Below are positions 53,799-64,000 of a stretch of DNA of 64,000 nucleotides, piece after piece. Position 1 is the first letter of the stretch. Every line of letters starts with the position of its first letter. The notes under the pieces are model-generated. The model did no database searches. It saw only the letters and a program-made list of their open reading frames with translations, and was not told where the DNA came from. The translations under genes and the position numbers were made by a program. This DNA is from Apodospora peruviana (taxonomy: Eukaryota; Ascomycota; Sordariomycetes; Sordariales; Lasiosphaeriaceae): NCBI GenBank assembly GCA_033439685.1, contig JAUEDM010000004.1:2542001-2606000 (forward strand). The letters are read 5' to 3'.

Positions 53799-55418
53799 AT
53801 GACGGGCACAGAAGAGCTTCATCGCGGCACGGCACCGTTGGCCGCTCTCACAACCATATTTACACCACCATGTCCCACGACCTGGCTGATCACGACCACG
53901 GAGCTGCTCTCCCAATACCCATCATTTCCTGGAGCAGGGCCGTCATCTTGTGATCCGCCGTCGTGGGCCGAGAATCTTGACGGAGAGGGGTTCCAGTTCT
54001 ATTCGCCAGCCATCTGTCCGGACGGATTTGTTGTTGGCCCCAGCTGCCGCTTGACGAAAACAAGAACATCCGAAGGTTTTCCTGCTATCGCACCGGGAGA
54101 AACTGCGGCTTGGTGTGTTCCCATCGGGTTGACCTGCACCACAGACACGACCGACTTTCGTGGTGGTGTTTGGGGGTTTTCTCAAGACGGAACAGCTACC
54201 GACGCGACCGTCACTGTCGGACCAGCCATCCAAATCCGCTGGGTCGACGCTGATCTGAAGATCCTCGAGACCCATCCGTTGACGCCGGGCCGTGTATTGG
54301 CGGAGACGACAGCCTCGGTGAAGACAGAAACACAGACCAAGGTCAAAACAAAATCCCAACCGCCAGAGACGATACAGGAAGTAGCGGTGACAACAGTAGC
54401 AGACAACCCTGAACCGGCAACGACCACGATAAGAGAAACACTGAGACCGACGCCTCAACCCATCATCCAAACATTCTCCACCATGGGTCCTGGCATCCAA
54501 GTAACGCGTGTGACGCGCAGCATGTCGCAAATAATACCAGGAGGCGGTGGCACCGATGTCCTGATGACGGACTCCAGTCTTCCAAACCCGACACCAACGG
54601 AGGACAGCGCGGACAGCACCGTGGTGAGCTCAACATTGACAGAGTCCCCCAGCACTCTTCGTCCTACCCAGACTTCTCAGGCATCCGGGACAAATGCGTT
54701 CCTCGACCGAGGCACCAGCATCATCATCATCGTGCTGCTCAGTCTCCTAATTGGTGTCATACTTTGGGTCATATCGTTCGTCCTCATCCGCCGATACAAG
54801 GCTGGCAAGTTGCGGGGACTAGCCCCATCGGCTCTGGCACGGTTCCTCGGGGTACTGGGAGGCCGGGTCTACCGGCGGCGCGGAGGTTCGTCGAGCTCGA
54901 CGATGGGGATGCTCGAAAACGACGAGATCGCAGGCGCGGAGCTGGGCTACACGGAGCTCGAGTCGGGCCCGCCACGAGGGACCCGCTCAAACCCAGCCGA
55001 GCTCGAGGGTCGTGGAGTTGGCGACCCGACAATGAGGTGGAGCTGGATATCGACGGTGTCGAGATTTCTCCATACGGGGCGGACCGGACGTCAGACGCCA
55101 ACTCTCTCTGGCGATGCATCAACCACAAGATCTGCCCGATGGCCGCCCATCATTCGAGAGTCGTTTGGAGAGAAGATCAACGATCCTGCCGCTATTCTAG
55201 CTCTGCCGGCTGCATTGCGGACGCGTTCGACGCTGACGGGCGCGTCGCTGGTCTCGAGCCGAAGGACTGGTTCAACATGGACAAGATTGTCGCGCGACAC
55301 GTTTGGTGTCCCGAAGCCGGGGCGCGTGTGGGATCGGATCACGTCTAGGAGAACCGAGCAGAAGGTGCTGGTCGATGGACTTGATGGGCCTGGACTGAAG
55401 AAGGAATGGTCCAAGTAA
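53799..55418 (+). CDS. single-pass membrane protein with Cys-rich ectodomain, fungal-specific
   Basis: 539-residue protein without introns in this model. The N-terminal 180 residues form a conserved fungal ectodomain: TTIFTPPCPTTW, SCDPPSWAENL, FYSPAICPDGFVVGPSC and DTTDFRGGVWGFSQDG, with cysteines likely disulfide-bonded. A Thr/Ser/Pro-rich, probably O-glycosylated stalk follows, then one TM helix (SIIIIVLLSLLIGVILWVIS, about residue 320) and a basic, Ser/Arg-rich cytoplasmic tail of about 190 residues. Layout resembles a cell-wall sensor or receptor-like protein. No signal peptide is seen after the ATG at 53799, so an upstream exon may be missing. Function unknown. Confidence 0.7.
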   Translation: MTGTEELHRGTAPLAALTTIFTPPCPTTWLITTTELLSQYPSFPGAGPSSCDPPSWAENLDGEGFQFYSPAICPDGFVVGPSCRLTKTRTSEGFPAIAPGETAAWCVPIGLTCTTDTTDFRGGVWGFSQDGTATDATVTVGPAIQIRWVDADLKILETHPLTPGRVLAETTASVKTETQTKVKTKSQPPETIQEVAVTTVADNPEPATTTIRETLRPTPQPIIQTFSTMGPGIQVTRVTRSMSQIIPGGGGTDVLMTDSSLPNPTPTEDSADSTVVSSTLTESPSTLRPTQTSQASGTNAFLDRGTSIIIIVLLSLLIGVILWVISFVLIRRYKAGKLRGLAPSALARFLGVLGGRVYRRRGGSSSSTMGMLENDEIAGAELGYTELESGPPRGTRSNPAELEGRGVGDPTMRWSWISTVSRFLHTGRTGRQTPTLSGDASTTRSARWPPIIRESFGEKINDPAAILALPAALRTRSTLTGASLVSSRRTGSTWTRLSRDTFGVPKPGRVWDRITSRRTEQKVLVDGLDGPGLKKEWSK

Positions 55419-56311
55419 CGCGCAAAGAACGGCAGAGGACCAGGGCGCAGGGTGATGCAATCATGTGATGAACCATTCAGCAATGTGTTGTGATGATTGT
55501 GGCGATGCCAAAACCCGACAGCCCGCGACTTTCGTGATCGGCTGGGTACTTGTCAGGGTCTCGAACTCGCAGTCGCAGACTGCAAATTCTGAATAGGTGT
55601 TAGCTTTAATACCAATACCAATTGAAGATGATGAATTAATTCAAGTTCAATTCGTTTGGAGACCGGTGAATGTCATCCAAGCTTCCTCTTGGTGTTTGAA
55701 GTTACAAGGATAGCTGCCAGCCCTGAATGAGCTCCAGCGGATAACTGATAAGCAGGCCTGCAGTGCTGATAAGGAAATAAACGGCGCGATAACCCCACCG
55801 GTGAAGCTATCCACGGATGTACCCCACACCGAACTCCAGGCGTCAGAAGCAGGCCACGACCCCTCATCTGGCTGCCCATCACAGCGCTGCTGCAGCAAGC
55901 ACCTCGCTGGAAGGAAGTTCCATCCAGCAGGTTTTCCTCATCGGCACTCGGCAGGTGGCGATGTGAACATGCACTATGAGGTTGGACGATCGTCGGATAT
56001 CGTCACCTCCACAATCAGACGATTCAGATAACATCATCCGATATTACGTGTAATAGGCAAGTGCATTTAACAAGCCGACATCCCTCCAACTCTCTGTCCT
56101 CCACCATCTCAAGCTCTAGCAATCCTATCAAATCCATTCACAATACAAACATCAAACTTCCAATTGGACCACCCACGAGACCCATTTCCTCTCGTCAATT
56201 GAGACTACAAAACACATACCGGCATCACATCCCAAAGAATACTCAATCTTTCAGGGGGCATTTTGTTCAACAAAGAACCTTTCGACACAAACAAACAAAA
56301 CACCGAAAAGC
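55419..56311. other. intergenic region before the small conserved protein
   Basis: About 890 bases; no supported gene. The last 250 bases are A/C-rich, as in a 5' leader. Confidence 0.55.
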
Positions 56312-56620
56312 ATGGCCAGCAGCACAACAAACACCGCCGCCGCCGCAGGCTCCCAAGCAGCGTCCGCTCCTAACCGTCAACAACCACAACAAGCCATCCA
56401 AATCGACACCACCGACCTGTCTAAAGACCTGACATCCCCGACCAGCCCGTCGACCGCCCACAGCGCCGCCGACGCGCAGCGCGCCATGGACAGCACAGGT
56501 GCCTGGAAGCCGCGGATGGACCGCCGGCAGAGCTGGTCGCAGCAGGAGTACAAGCACACGCTGCAGATGAGCAAGGTCGGCAACGACCAGCCCGGGTCTG
56601 GGTTTACTGAGCGCTCCTAA
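56312..56620 (+). CDS. small conserved fungal protein, 102 residues
   Basis: Starts at an ATG in good context (AAGCATGGCC) after an A/C-rich leader. The N-terminal half is Ala/Gln/Thr-rich and probably disordered. The C-terminal part, KPRMDRRQSWSQQEYKH followed by LQMSKVG, resembles a short motif I associate with small filamentous-fungal proteins of unknown function. No signal peptide or TM segment. Coding bias is strong (many C/G third positions). It may be a stress-related or regulatory small protein; I cannot assign one. Confidence 0.65.
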   Translation: MASSTTNTAAAAGSQAASAPNRQQPQQAIQIDTTDLSKDLTSPTSPSTAHSAADAQRAMDSTGAWKPRMDRRQSWSQQEYKHTLQMSKVGNDQPGSGFTERS

Positions 56621-57876
56621 TAATTTGCTTTTTCTACCTACAAAGTTCATCTCACGACGTTACTGTTTTTATTTTATTTTATTTTACTTTGTACTTTTTG
56701 GACCGACCGAACTTGTTGGTTTGGGGAGGCGCAAGATTGGGGGGGAAGAGAACTGTTACCATGCTTTTCTATCGGAAATCGCAGTCCGCTCATCGAAAGT
56801 CATCATTCCGAGTTTGTTGAACAACACACACACCAACCGTTATGTGGTGATTCATTCTGCAAATACTCCGAAAATGGGCGAACGACGAGGGCCTGGGCCC
56901 AACGAGGGAGAATGAGGATAGGATGGAGGAGGTTGATCATTCAGAGCAGGGGGCGGGCAAATGGGACGATTTTTCGCTCCGGAGAAGAGACCAACCGAAG
57001 ATAAGACGGACGGACGGCACTCAAAAAGAGAGAGAGAGAGAGCAGATTTCGAAGGAAGGGGGTTCGGCTCATTTATTTCCGGTTGCGTTGTACATAACAG
57101 CATTGCGTGTTGTATGTGATGGTGGTGTACATGTGTGCTACAAACACCGCCGCAGACTCACTTGCACCATGTTCTCACTCCTATTTCTTTTGGGGTGTTG
57201 CCGGCCACCCGATAAATTGGATGGGACGGTAGAGAAGAAGCATGTCGATTTGCGACAAGAATAGAAGAGACTCAAACGAAAAGACGGTTTGAGGTGGTGT
57301 GTGTGGTGTTGGCAACCCCCGATTCTTTTTCATCCTTTCTTTCACGCACATCCATCCATCAAGCATTGATATTACATCCATCCTATCACGACGTCTACGA
57401 AAGAGGGTTTCGGTGTTCATGTCAAAAGAAAGCTGCACAGAAGATTGACAGAGGTAATGACAAGACACTCATAACCATACCCAGAAAACCACAGATGCTT
57501 TATGCGAATTTACAGTCCAGTACATTGTTATTGTCATGTTGATTTCGATATAAGTATGCCCTGTGACTATGCCAACCTGTGAGAGCGAGAGGATGTTGCG
57601 CGCAAGACAAACCCGACGGGAAAAAGAAGAGCAAAACAAAAGACTCGAGCGCTGTCCGTGATGTACCGTAAACCAAACAGCATCCCGGCCAAAAACATAG
57701 CAGATTGCCCCTCAGGTGTGTGAATGGTATCAGTTACCCATAAACCAGGGCGCATTCGTCCTCATGCTTGTTGCGCCTGCAGCCGCTGCTCACGGATAGA
57801 GAGACGAGAGACCAGACTCCTTTAATACCAAACAAAAGAATATAAACCAAAATAAAGTAATTTCTCGCAGCTCGAC
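56621..57876. other. convergent intergenic region
   Basis: About 1.25 kb containing the 3' ends of the small protein gene and the repeat-protein gene. Short frames only; a (GA)n-like run near 57030 and a (TTTTA)n stretch near 56666. Confidence 0.55.
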
Positions 57877-60800
57877 TTAGAGACGACCCTTGGGACCCTT
57901 TCTATCGACGCCACCGGTCTTGAAGTAGTCCCCTACCACAGCAAGAGAGTACGACACACCAGCCACCCACGCGGCCCCGACGACGAGCCGCTTGGGCAAA
58001 CTTTTCGTCTTATCCCGGCTGGTTCTCTCGTCCTTGGCCTGCTCCTTCGATCCACTGAAAACGGGCTCCTCACGGCGAACATCGATGTTGGATACAAAAC
58101 GTGGTGGAGGCGGGGGCAGGTCATAATTTACAAACCCAGTTGGGCTTGCGAACCGTCCCGCAGCCACATTGTAGTCGACAATTCTACTGCCTGTCATATC
58201 GATCGGATTGACGGCGGCAACAGTAGGAGCAGGGATGACTGTGTCGACAGCTGTCGACTTCATCGCGGCCTGGTCGGCCACAGCTCCCCGAACCTTACGG
58301 AATATGAGGACATCGCCACCACCGGAGACAATTTCGTAGCCTTGCGCTTGGAGAGGCGCAAAGTGCGGGAAGAACTTGGCAGGATTCGAGATACGGAGAA
58401 GGACGTCAGCAGGAGTCATAGGGGCAGCATTGTCGTGGACAATCGAGGTAGTCTCGGCGATCTCGATGCTTTGCATTGTCGGATCGTGGACGAGGATCTT
58501 GTACACTGTTGGCTCAAGAGATGCGGCCTCCGATGGTGTCAATGTCTGAGGCGTCGATTCCAAGTCCGAATTTGCCGGGCCATAGGTCGCTGCATACACA
58601 GGCACCCTCTCGCCACATTCCTCAACGTAGGCGGTTTCAAGGCCCTGAGGCTCCTTGGAGAAGGAGTCAACAGTTCCAGCTTTCCCGGCCAGCGATCGTC
58701 CGGGGTTCTGATGCCGGTCTAGCGCAGGCTGAAGAGCATTTGGCGGCTTCACGAAGACGTGCTTCAACACATTCTGCCCCTGACTCTCTTGAGCGGACGC
58801 CGTTTCCAGATCCGTCGGGAGGAGAGGTGAGTCTGGGCCAGCAGTCCATTTCTTTGCAAACTCTTCAGGAAAATCCTGAACATAGTTTCCTGTCAGTCCC
58901 TTGGACTGCTGCGATGCCGAGTTGGCGCTTGCGACAGCGTCTTCAACGGGGAGCTCAGTTGCAGAGCGTACCATCAGCAACTCCTGCAGTTTGCGATATT
59001 GGGATAACTCCTCTGAATTGATATCAGAGGCCGGTTGCTCTTGGGCTGGCTTTCCGTCCGGTTCGTTCCACCGCACATCCTTGTATCTGCGCAACTCCGC
59101 TGGGTCATAGTTGTCCTCATCGACTTGCCACACAGGCTTTCCATCCGGCTCGTTGTGAAGAACTGCCTTGTATTTCTCGAGCTCGGCGACTTCCTCGCTG
59201 CCTTCGTAAACTGTCGGCGGAATCTTGGTCTCGGCATCCTCGTAACCGAATGCCTCGTGGTTGCCCAAGTCTGGGAGCTCAGTATTGGACTCCTTTCCCG
59301 CCGCGTACTTTCCATCTGGCTCGTGGCTAAGGAAGGCCCGGTACTTGCCTAATTCACTGGACTGTGACGCCGAAGTGGTATAATCTCTGGCATAAATGCC
59401 ATCCGGCTCGTGACTGCGGAAAGCTCCGTAGGTCCCGAGCTCCGTGGAACCACATCGAGGTTCTTTCTCGTAGTTGACGGAATATTTTCCGTCGGGCTCA
59501 TGGCTCCGGTAGGCTTGGTACCGAGCCGACTCGACTCTATCTTCACTCGGCTCCGCGTAGCTTGCCGCGTACTTGCCATCGGGCTCGTGGCTCCGAAAAG
59601 CCTGATACCGCGCCGATTCCACTCTGTCTTCAGCCGGCTGCACGTAGCTCGCGGCATACTTGCCATCGGGCTCGTGGCTGCGGAAGGGTGCGTACCGGGC
59701 CAATTCTTCAGCATCATATGACGGCTCAACATAACTCGCTGCGTATTTCCCATCAGGCTCGTGGCTTCGAAACGGCTGGTATTTGCTTAACTCGGTGGCG
59801 TCGACCTCAGACTCCACCTGAGCTTCCACGTCTGCTTTGTACTTGCCATCCGGTTCATGGGATTTGACGGCGCCATATTCGTGCAGATCGTCGTATTGCG
59901 AACCTGCCGTATCCTCCTGAACCTTGTACTTACCATCCGGTTCATGAGACTTGACAGCACCATACTTGTCAAGATCACCGTACTGTGGAACTACTGGGGC
60001 TTCCCGCATGATGTGTTTCCCATCGACATCAGGCATATTGACGACACCGTACTTGTCCAGATCCTCATACTTTTCGGTGGCTGAATCCTCACGAGCCTTG
60101 TACTTGCCGTCGGGCTCATGAGATTTGACGGCACCATATCTGTCAAGGTCCCGGTACTCCTGAACAGGAGCTTCCTCCGGTGCTTTCCCATCAGGTTCCT
60201 GATGCCTGACAGCATTGTACTTGTCGAGATCTTCATATTTCTGGGTCGTCTCCCCAACGAGAGCTGGGGATACCTCGTCCACCACGGGCTTGTACTTGTC
60301 AAGATCTTTGTACATCTGGGTCGTCTCTTCATTGAGTGCTGGAGATACCGCGTCCACCACAGGCTTGTATTTGTCAAGATCTTTGTACTCCGGGTTGCCC
60401 GCATCGAGGGTCCACGAAGTGGCCGCGGACGTCCCGGATGCCTGGGTAATGCCATCGCCGTGGTGCCAGAACACTGAATTGTGCTTCCACGTTAGCGCAT
60501 CCAGGATGTCAGACACTGGCTCAATCCTAACACTGGACTCGGACTGCCCCGAGACTCTCGAGGGCTCATCCCATGGAGCTGTGTCGATCTTGACCTGGTC
60601 ATATTTCTTCAGCTCAGCCTCTGGAGGAGGTCCGTCATAGAAAATAGGCGACTGGGTGTCTTCGAGAGGCGGAGAGAAGGGTGCAAACTGCGACCTGTAG
60701 GATTTGAATGATTTGACAGGAATTTCGACTCCCGCCTCGGTGGTTGAGAAGGCGTTGTCTAACGGAGCCTGGAACACTTTTCGATTTGTGATTGGATCGA

Positions 60801-61383
60801 TGGTATACTCCACATCAGGCTCCGAGAGCCGAACGCCATGTTTCTGACCCCGGCGACCCTTCTTGGACTTGGAAAATAGCGACTGGCCTTTGTCTGACCG
60901 GCGCGCATTGTGGTGAGCCTGGTGACCAAACAAAAAATCCTCCACAGGCGCCCGCTCGGCATCTTCGATATTCTGCCCCGGCCGAACGCCATCCGGGTTG
61001 TCCGGGGTCTTCGGAGAGGCGTCCATATTCACATATCGCGCGCCACGAATGCGGTTGGCAGTCTCTGGGTACCAGTAACCCTTCACCACACGCTTCAGGG
61101 CGGATCTGGCATCGTCGGCAAGGGGGTGCTGATCCCACGACAATCTTCGGTTGAGATTCTCGACATATTTGTGGCGGAGGTGACGGTGCCTGCGGCAGAC
61201 CTCGCGGAGCTCAGGGTCGACGTGCGATGACCATATGCGGCCGAACCGAAATGCGCGCATTTGCTGTTGCCGGTGGCAAATAACGACGGTAGCGGCGGCG
61301 GCGCCGGGCGATCCGAGTGCGCCGAGAGAAGCGGCCCTTGATCGGGTCCGGGAGACGAGTTGGGAGGCGGTGGTTAACGGCAT
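57877..61383 (-). CDS. predicted mitochondrial repeat protein with about 16 HEPDGKY repeats
   Basis: Intronless 1,168-residue protein of unknown function. The N-terminus (SRTRSRAASLGALG, Arg/Ala/Ser-rich, few acids) looks like a mitochondrial targeting sequence, followed by a basic conserved block (RHRHLRHKYVENLNRRLSWD). Residues about 350-810 hold roughly 16 tandem repeats of 25-30 residues, consensus LxKYxAFRSHEPDGKYAA. Variants range from YKPVVDEVSPAL at the start to KDVRWNEPDGKPA at the end, and the central copies are nearly identical. The C-terminal part is more conserved-looking, with FPHFAPLQAQGYEIVSGGGD, and ends in a hydrophobic segment VVGAAWVAGVSYSLAVVGDY, a likely membrane anchor, and a basic tail. 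It may tether to the inner membrane. Confidence 0.8.
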   Translation of the reverse strand: MPLTTASQLVSRTRSRAASLGALGSPGAAAATVVICHRQQQMRAFRFGRIWSSHVDPELREVCRRHRHLRHKYVENLNRRLSWDQHPLADDARSALKRVVKGYWYPETANRIRGARYVNMDASPKTPDNPDGVRPGQNIEDAERAPVEDFLFGHQAHHNARRSDKGQSLFSKSKKGRRGQKHGVRLSEPDVEYTIDPITNRKVFQAPLDNAFSTTEAGVEIPVKSFKSYRSQFAPFSPPLEDTQSPIFYDGPPPEAELKKYDQVKIDTAPWDEPSRVSGQSESSVRIEPVSDILDALTWKHNSVFWHHGDGITQASGTSAATSWTLDAGNPEYKDLDKYKPVVDAVSPALNEETTQMYKDLDKYKPVVDEVSPALVGETTQKYEDLDKYNAVRHQEPDGKAPEEAPVQEYRDLDRYGAVKSHEPDGKYKAREDSATEKYEDLDKYGVVNMPDVDGKHIMREAPVVPQYGDLDKYGAVKSHEPDGKYKVQEDTAGSQYDDLHEYGAVKSHEPDGKYKADVEAQVESEVDATELSKYQPFRSHEPDGKYAASYVEPSYDAEELARYAPFRSHEPDGKYAASYVQPAEDRVESARYQAFRSHEPDGKYAASYAEPSEDRVESARYQAYRSHEPDGKYSVNYEKEPRCGSTELGTYGAFRSHEPDGIYARDYTTSASQSSELGKYRAFLSHEPDGKYAAGKESNTELPDLGNHEAFGYEDAETKIPPTVYEGSEEVAELEKYKAVLHNEPDGKPVWQVDEDNYDPAELRRYKDVRWNEPDGKPAQEQPASDINSEELSQYRKLQELLMVRSATELPVEDAVASANSASQQSKGLTGNYVQDFPEEFAKKWTAGPDSPLLPTDLETASAQESQGQNVLKHVFVKPPNALQPALDRHQNPGRSLAGKAGTVDSFSKEPQGLETAYVEECGERVPVYAATYGPANSDLESTPQTLTPSEAASLEPTVYKILVHDPTMQSIEIAETTSIVHDNAAPMTPADVLLRISNPAKFFPHFAPLQAQGYEIVSGGGDVLIFRKVRGAVADQAAMKSTAVDTVIPAPTVAAVNPIDMTGSRIVDYNVAAGRFASPTGFVNYDLPPPPPRFVSNIDVRREEPVFSGSKEQAKDERTSRDKTKSLPKRLVVGAAWVAGVSYSLAVVGDYFKTGGVDRKGPKGRL
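58990..60360 (-). repeat. coding tandem repeat array (HEPDGKY units)
   Basis: About 16 in-frame units of 75-95 bp encode the repeat above. The units around 59300-59800 are closest to one another (SHEPDGKYAASY plus a short acidic spacer), suggesting recent unit duplication or gene conversion in the centre of the array. Confidence 0.85.
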
Positions 61384-63282
61384 GGTGGAGGAACGATCAA
61401 TGGAACCAGTTGCATGCTACTGGCGTGGCTAACTGCTGATCTGCATTCCTGTCAGTCTTTTGGGAACTCAAGAGGGTGTCTTCTTTTAGAGACGACGGTC
61501 CAAGAGCCAATGCCTTGCCAGATGGTATAGGGGAGATTCAGACGACTCTTAGAGTCGAAATCGACCAGCCGAGAGTGGGAGTACGTTTGACAGCAGCGAG
61601 TGAAACTCCGTCGGAAGAGTCCGGAACGTACCTGACAAAGGATCATCGGACACGCGAGCGATGTCATGAATGTGCAACCGCTGAATCCAGGTCGGATCCT
61701 ATCGGGAGGCACTGTACAGATGGCTACCAGTCACTCCAGGAAATTCCTCAAAATTCAAAGGTAACGGCAACCTGTTTACTGAAGTTAGGTGAGGAGAAGG
61801 GAAAAGAGAAGAGAAACTCGGAACGAGAATGGTGACCCGCACACGAAGACAGGTCACGATCCTCTGGCCCAGTTGGTGGGCAACCGGGAAGGCACAGAGA
61901 CGAACTGACCAACTGCGACGGCTTTCGGCACCACCTAACGCGATGGTCAACGGCCGTGATTCGTTCCGTCCCACTACGAGGCGGCCGGGGTCACTCACCA
62001 GCACTTGGGGGTGGACCCTGTGTTGAAGAGAGGAGCCACTGACGTGCCGCTTCCCCTCCATGCGGGGTACGGTAGACAAGATAAGCCTGAAACCAACGAA
62101 GGAAGACCCGAAGGCAGTGGCCAGCCCTCTGTCTTCCGGGCAGCCTGCTATAGCCCTATCTGCATGAATCGCGTCCCGGTGGTACTTGAGAGACGGATTC
62201 AGCACAATCCAGGCGCCCGAGCCCCATTCAGCTCCGAGCTCTCCGGTGTTATGGTAGTACACGTTTGCTCACCGTTTTCAACATGCTTCACTCCGGAGTA
62301 GCTGTGGTAGTCTAGTAGAGAGCCTGGTTACATGGCAAGACCCTGAAACCCCCAAAGGCCTGGTTGAGAATTTGCCAGGGAACAGGGGTTTTGATTGCGT
62401 CCAACCCCGGAAATTCCACTTCCTGGTTCTGGGAGCCGGCGCGGGGGAGACCAAAGGAGCCAAGATTGACCAGATGCACCTAACCCGACTTGGAGGCACT
62501 CGCGATGTGCAACAAACCAATACTTTTAGTTCAGCTGGTGGCCACCATCCTTCCCCTTTCGCATTTCAGTGCATATGAGCAGTCAACCCCCAAAAGGACA
62601 CCCACGGAGTCTTCTTGCCCGAGGACGGGCTGAACCAGCCCTCAACGGAGTCTAGACCGCAGCTGTGCAGGTCTGCTTACATGTTACTTCATTTGGGCTC
62701 ACTTGTGCTGAAGAGTCGTTCCAACTGAATAGGTAGTCTGTATCCGTAATTTCATGACATTGTGGGCACTTGATTTCTGGTGACTTGAGTACGAGTTGGC
62801 AGTGTCGGTTTGTCTGAACACTCATCTAGTTCAAATTTCAACTATTTGCAGCCTCCCCGTCTCACCGAGCGTTAGGTCCAAGGTTGGCAGGCGGGTTCCA
62901 CAAGTCTTTATTCCCCCCTGCCCCGGTCTGACTCTTGAGGCTTGGCATTTTGACAAGACGGGACCAAGCTGCCCCGCATCACGTGCCGCGCGTTGCTGTC
63001 TGGCAGGGAGCGTGAATTGCCCCACCATGAAGCTCTGACCAGAAAGTAAACTTGGAACTTTGCGACATCGCGGGGTGTATGCGACTGGATCAACCTCAAA
63101 CTCTCTTTTCTATGGGAACCACCACTCCCACAGCATTGCTCATCCCACCCGAATTATTATAGCCATACCTCGGGAACTATCTCTCCCGTAGAGATTCAGC
63201 TTATTGTTCATCTTTTCCGACCTCTCCCTGCTCGATCGAACCCTCAAACCGAAGCTCTGGCGTCGAACCCGGACAAAACACC
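61384..63282. other. divergent intergenic region, repeat protein and LTN1
   Basis: About 1.9 kb between two genes transcribed away from each other. Open frames up to about 190 codons exist but lack motifs or ATG starts. Both promoters must lie here. Confidence 0.5.
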
Positions 63283-64000
63283 ATGAGTCGGTTCCCAAGC
63301 GGCGGAGGTGGATTTGGTGGACTCGGCACCAGCTCATCGACGACTCTATCCTACATCACTCCGCCTCCGGATCTCTCTCGTCTTCCCGCAGACATCGTCG
63401 TCCAGTTCAAGAACCTGCTCAAAAAAGACAGTACCACCAAGTCTAAAGCCCTCGAGGAGATCGTTGTCTACGTGGAGACACTCCCTTCTAAGGATGGAAG
63501 AGTTGAGGATTCTGTACTGGATGCGTGGGTAGGTTGTGAAACACCCGTCTCTGCCCGTCTTGAACAGCGTACTTACAACCATGTAGGCGGACCTGTATCC
63601 TCGAGTGTCGATCGATAATTCCCGCCGAGTCCGCGAGCTCTCTCACATCGTATTGCGCGAACTTTTTAAGTCTGCAAGGAAGAGCCTAGTGAAGCGTCTT
63701 CCCCGATTGATCGGCGCCTGGTTCGGAGGAACTTGTGATAAGGAGAAGGTTGTCTCCCGAGCCGCTAATGACGGCATGTCCGAGTTCCTTGGTACGGAAG
63801 AGAGGAAGCTCGCTCTCTGGAGTAAGGCTCAGAAGAATATTATGGACTATGCGATAGAGGCGATCAGCGAGACACCGGATACTCTCACCGACCCCAGGAC
63901 GTGCACTAAGGAAGACTCCGAGGCCAAATACTACCGTGTGGCTGCAAGTAGCTTGTATCTTGTCCTCAACCTCATGGAAAAGACCGATATACAAAATATT
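63283..64000 (+). CDS. LTN1: E3 ubiquitin ligase listerin (LTN1/RKR1), 5' part, runs off the window
   Basis: Exon 1 (63283-63528) and the beginning of exon 2 (63587 onward) encode the N-terminal domain of listerin, the RING ligase of the ribosome quality-control complex that ubiquitinates nascent chains stalled on 60S subunits. Visible signatures are a Gly/Ser-rich start, LSYITPPPDLSRL, VVQFKNLLKKDSTTKSKALE (strongly conserved in Ltn1) and, after the 58-nt intron, DLYPRVSIDNSRRVRELSH with RLPRLIGAWFGGTCDKEK. About 220 of an expected 1,500-1,700 residues are in the window; the HEAT repeats and C-terminal RING lie to the right. Confidence 0.9.

Noticed and set aside
61699..62262. 187-codon frame on the minus strand
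   Set aside because: Begins with GTG rather than ATG, has no recognisable domain and sits between two divergent genes.
1..64000. CRISPR array or prokaryotic operon features
   Set aside because: Intron structure and gene families are fungal; no regularly spaced identical repeats with unique spacers occur.

Overview
This is nuclear DNA of a filamentous ascomycete (Pezizomycotina, most likely a Sordariomycete). The coding sequence is GC-rich, and most genes carry short introns of about 48-95 nt with GT(A/G)AG donors and CTAAC/CTGAC branch sites close to the acceptor. The gene families are typical of these fungi: DUF7708/NACHT proteins, HET proteins, a PEBP, HRI1, LTN1 and a LovC-type trans-enoyl reductase. 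I rebuilt exons by eye; every multi-exon model called intact keeps reading frame across its junctions. Family names come from motif recognition, not from a search.

Layout. 0-5.2 kb: a 14-TM MFS (DHA2) exporter, a stand-alone trans-acting enoyl reductase and a phytanoyl-CoA-type dioxygenase, all on +, look like the edge of a secondary-metabolite cluster. 5.4-34.4 kb: an accessory, partly decayed region. It holds a DUF7708 STAND-like protein divergent from a large AAA+ ATPase (DUF7025 type), a broken relic of the same STAND family, an HNH-like gene followed by a phosphotransferase relic with an in-frame stop, a 1,821-residue DUF7708-NACHT-ankyrin protein whose repeat array continues beyond an in-frame TAG, an SRPK-like kinase relic without its N-lobe, a HET relic, and an unrecognised gene with two stops and a frameshift. 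Ordinary genes lie among them: PEBP, AYR1-like reductase, HRI1 and a secreted carboxylesterase. 36-64 kb: mainly intact housekeeping or metabolic genes. These are a CoA-disulfide-reductase/rhodanese fusion, a GFA-domain protein, palmitoyl-protein thioesterase, a TOS4-like FHA protein, a CIC1/UTP30-like ribosome-biogenesis factor, a cytochrome P450, a single-pass membrane protein, a small conserved protein, a predicted mitochondrial protein with about 16 copies of a HEPDGKY repeat, and the 5' part of LTN1 running off the right edge.

How they fit together. The accessory region concentrates families linked in fungi to non-self recognition (NACHT/STAND, HET) beside decaying kinase, phosphotransferase and unknown genes. 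This suggests a fast-evolving NLR-type island flanked by a possible metabolite-cluster edge on the left and conserved genes on the right. Three of the four in-frame stops are one C-to-T change from CAA/CAG glutamine codons, and the fourth from CGA, as expected from RIP-like or similar decay. The most promising unusual items are the divergent DUF7708/AAA+ pair, the interrupted NACHT-ankyrin gene, the GC-AG intron that cuts a Walker A motif, and the HEPDGKY repeat protein.
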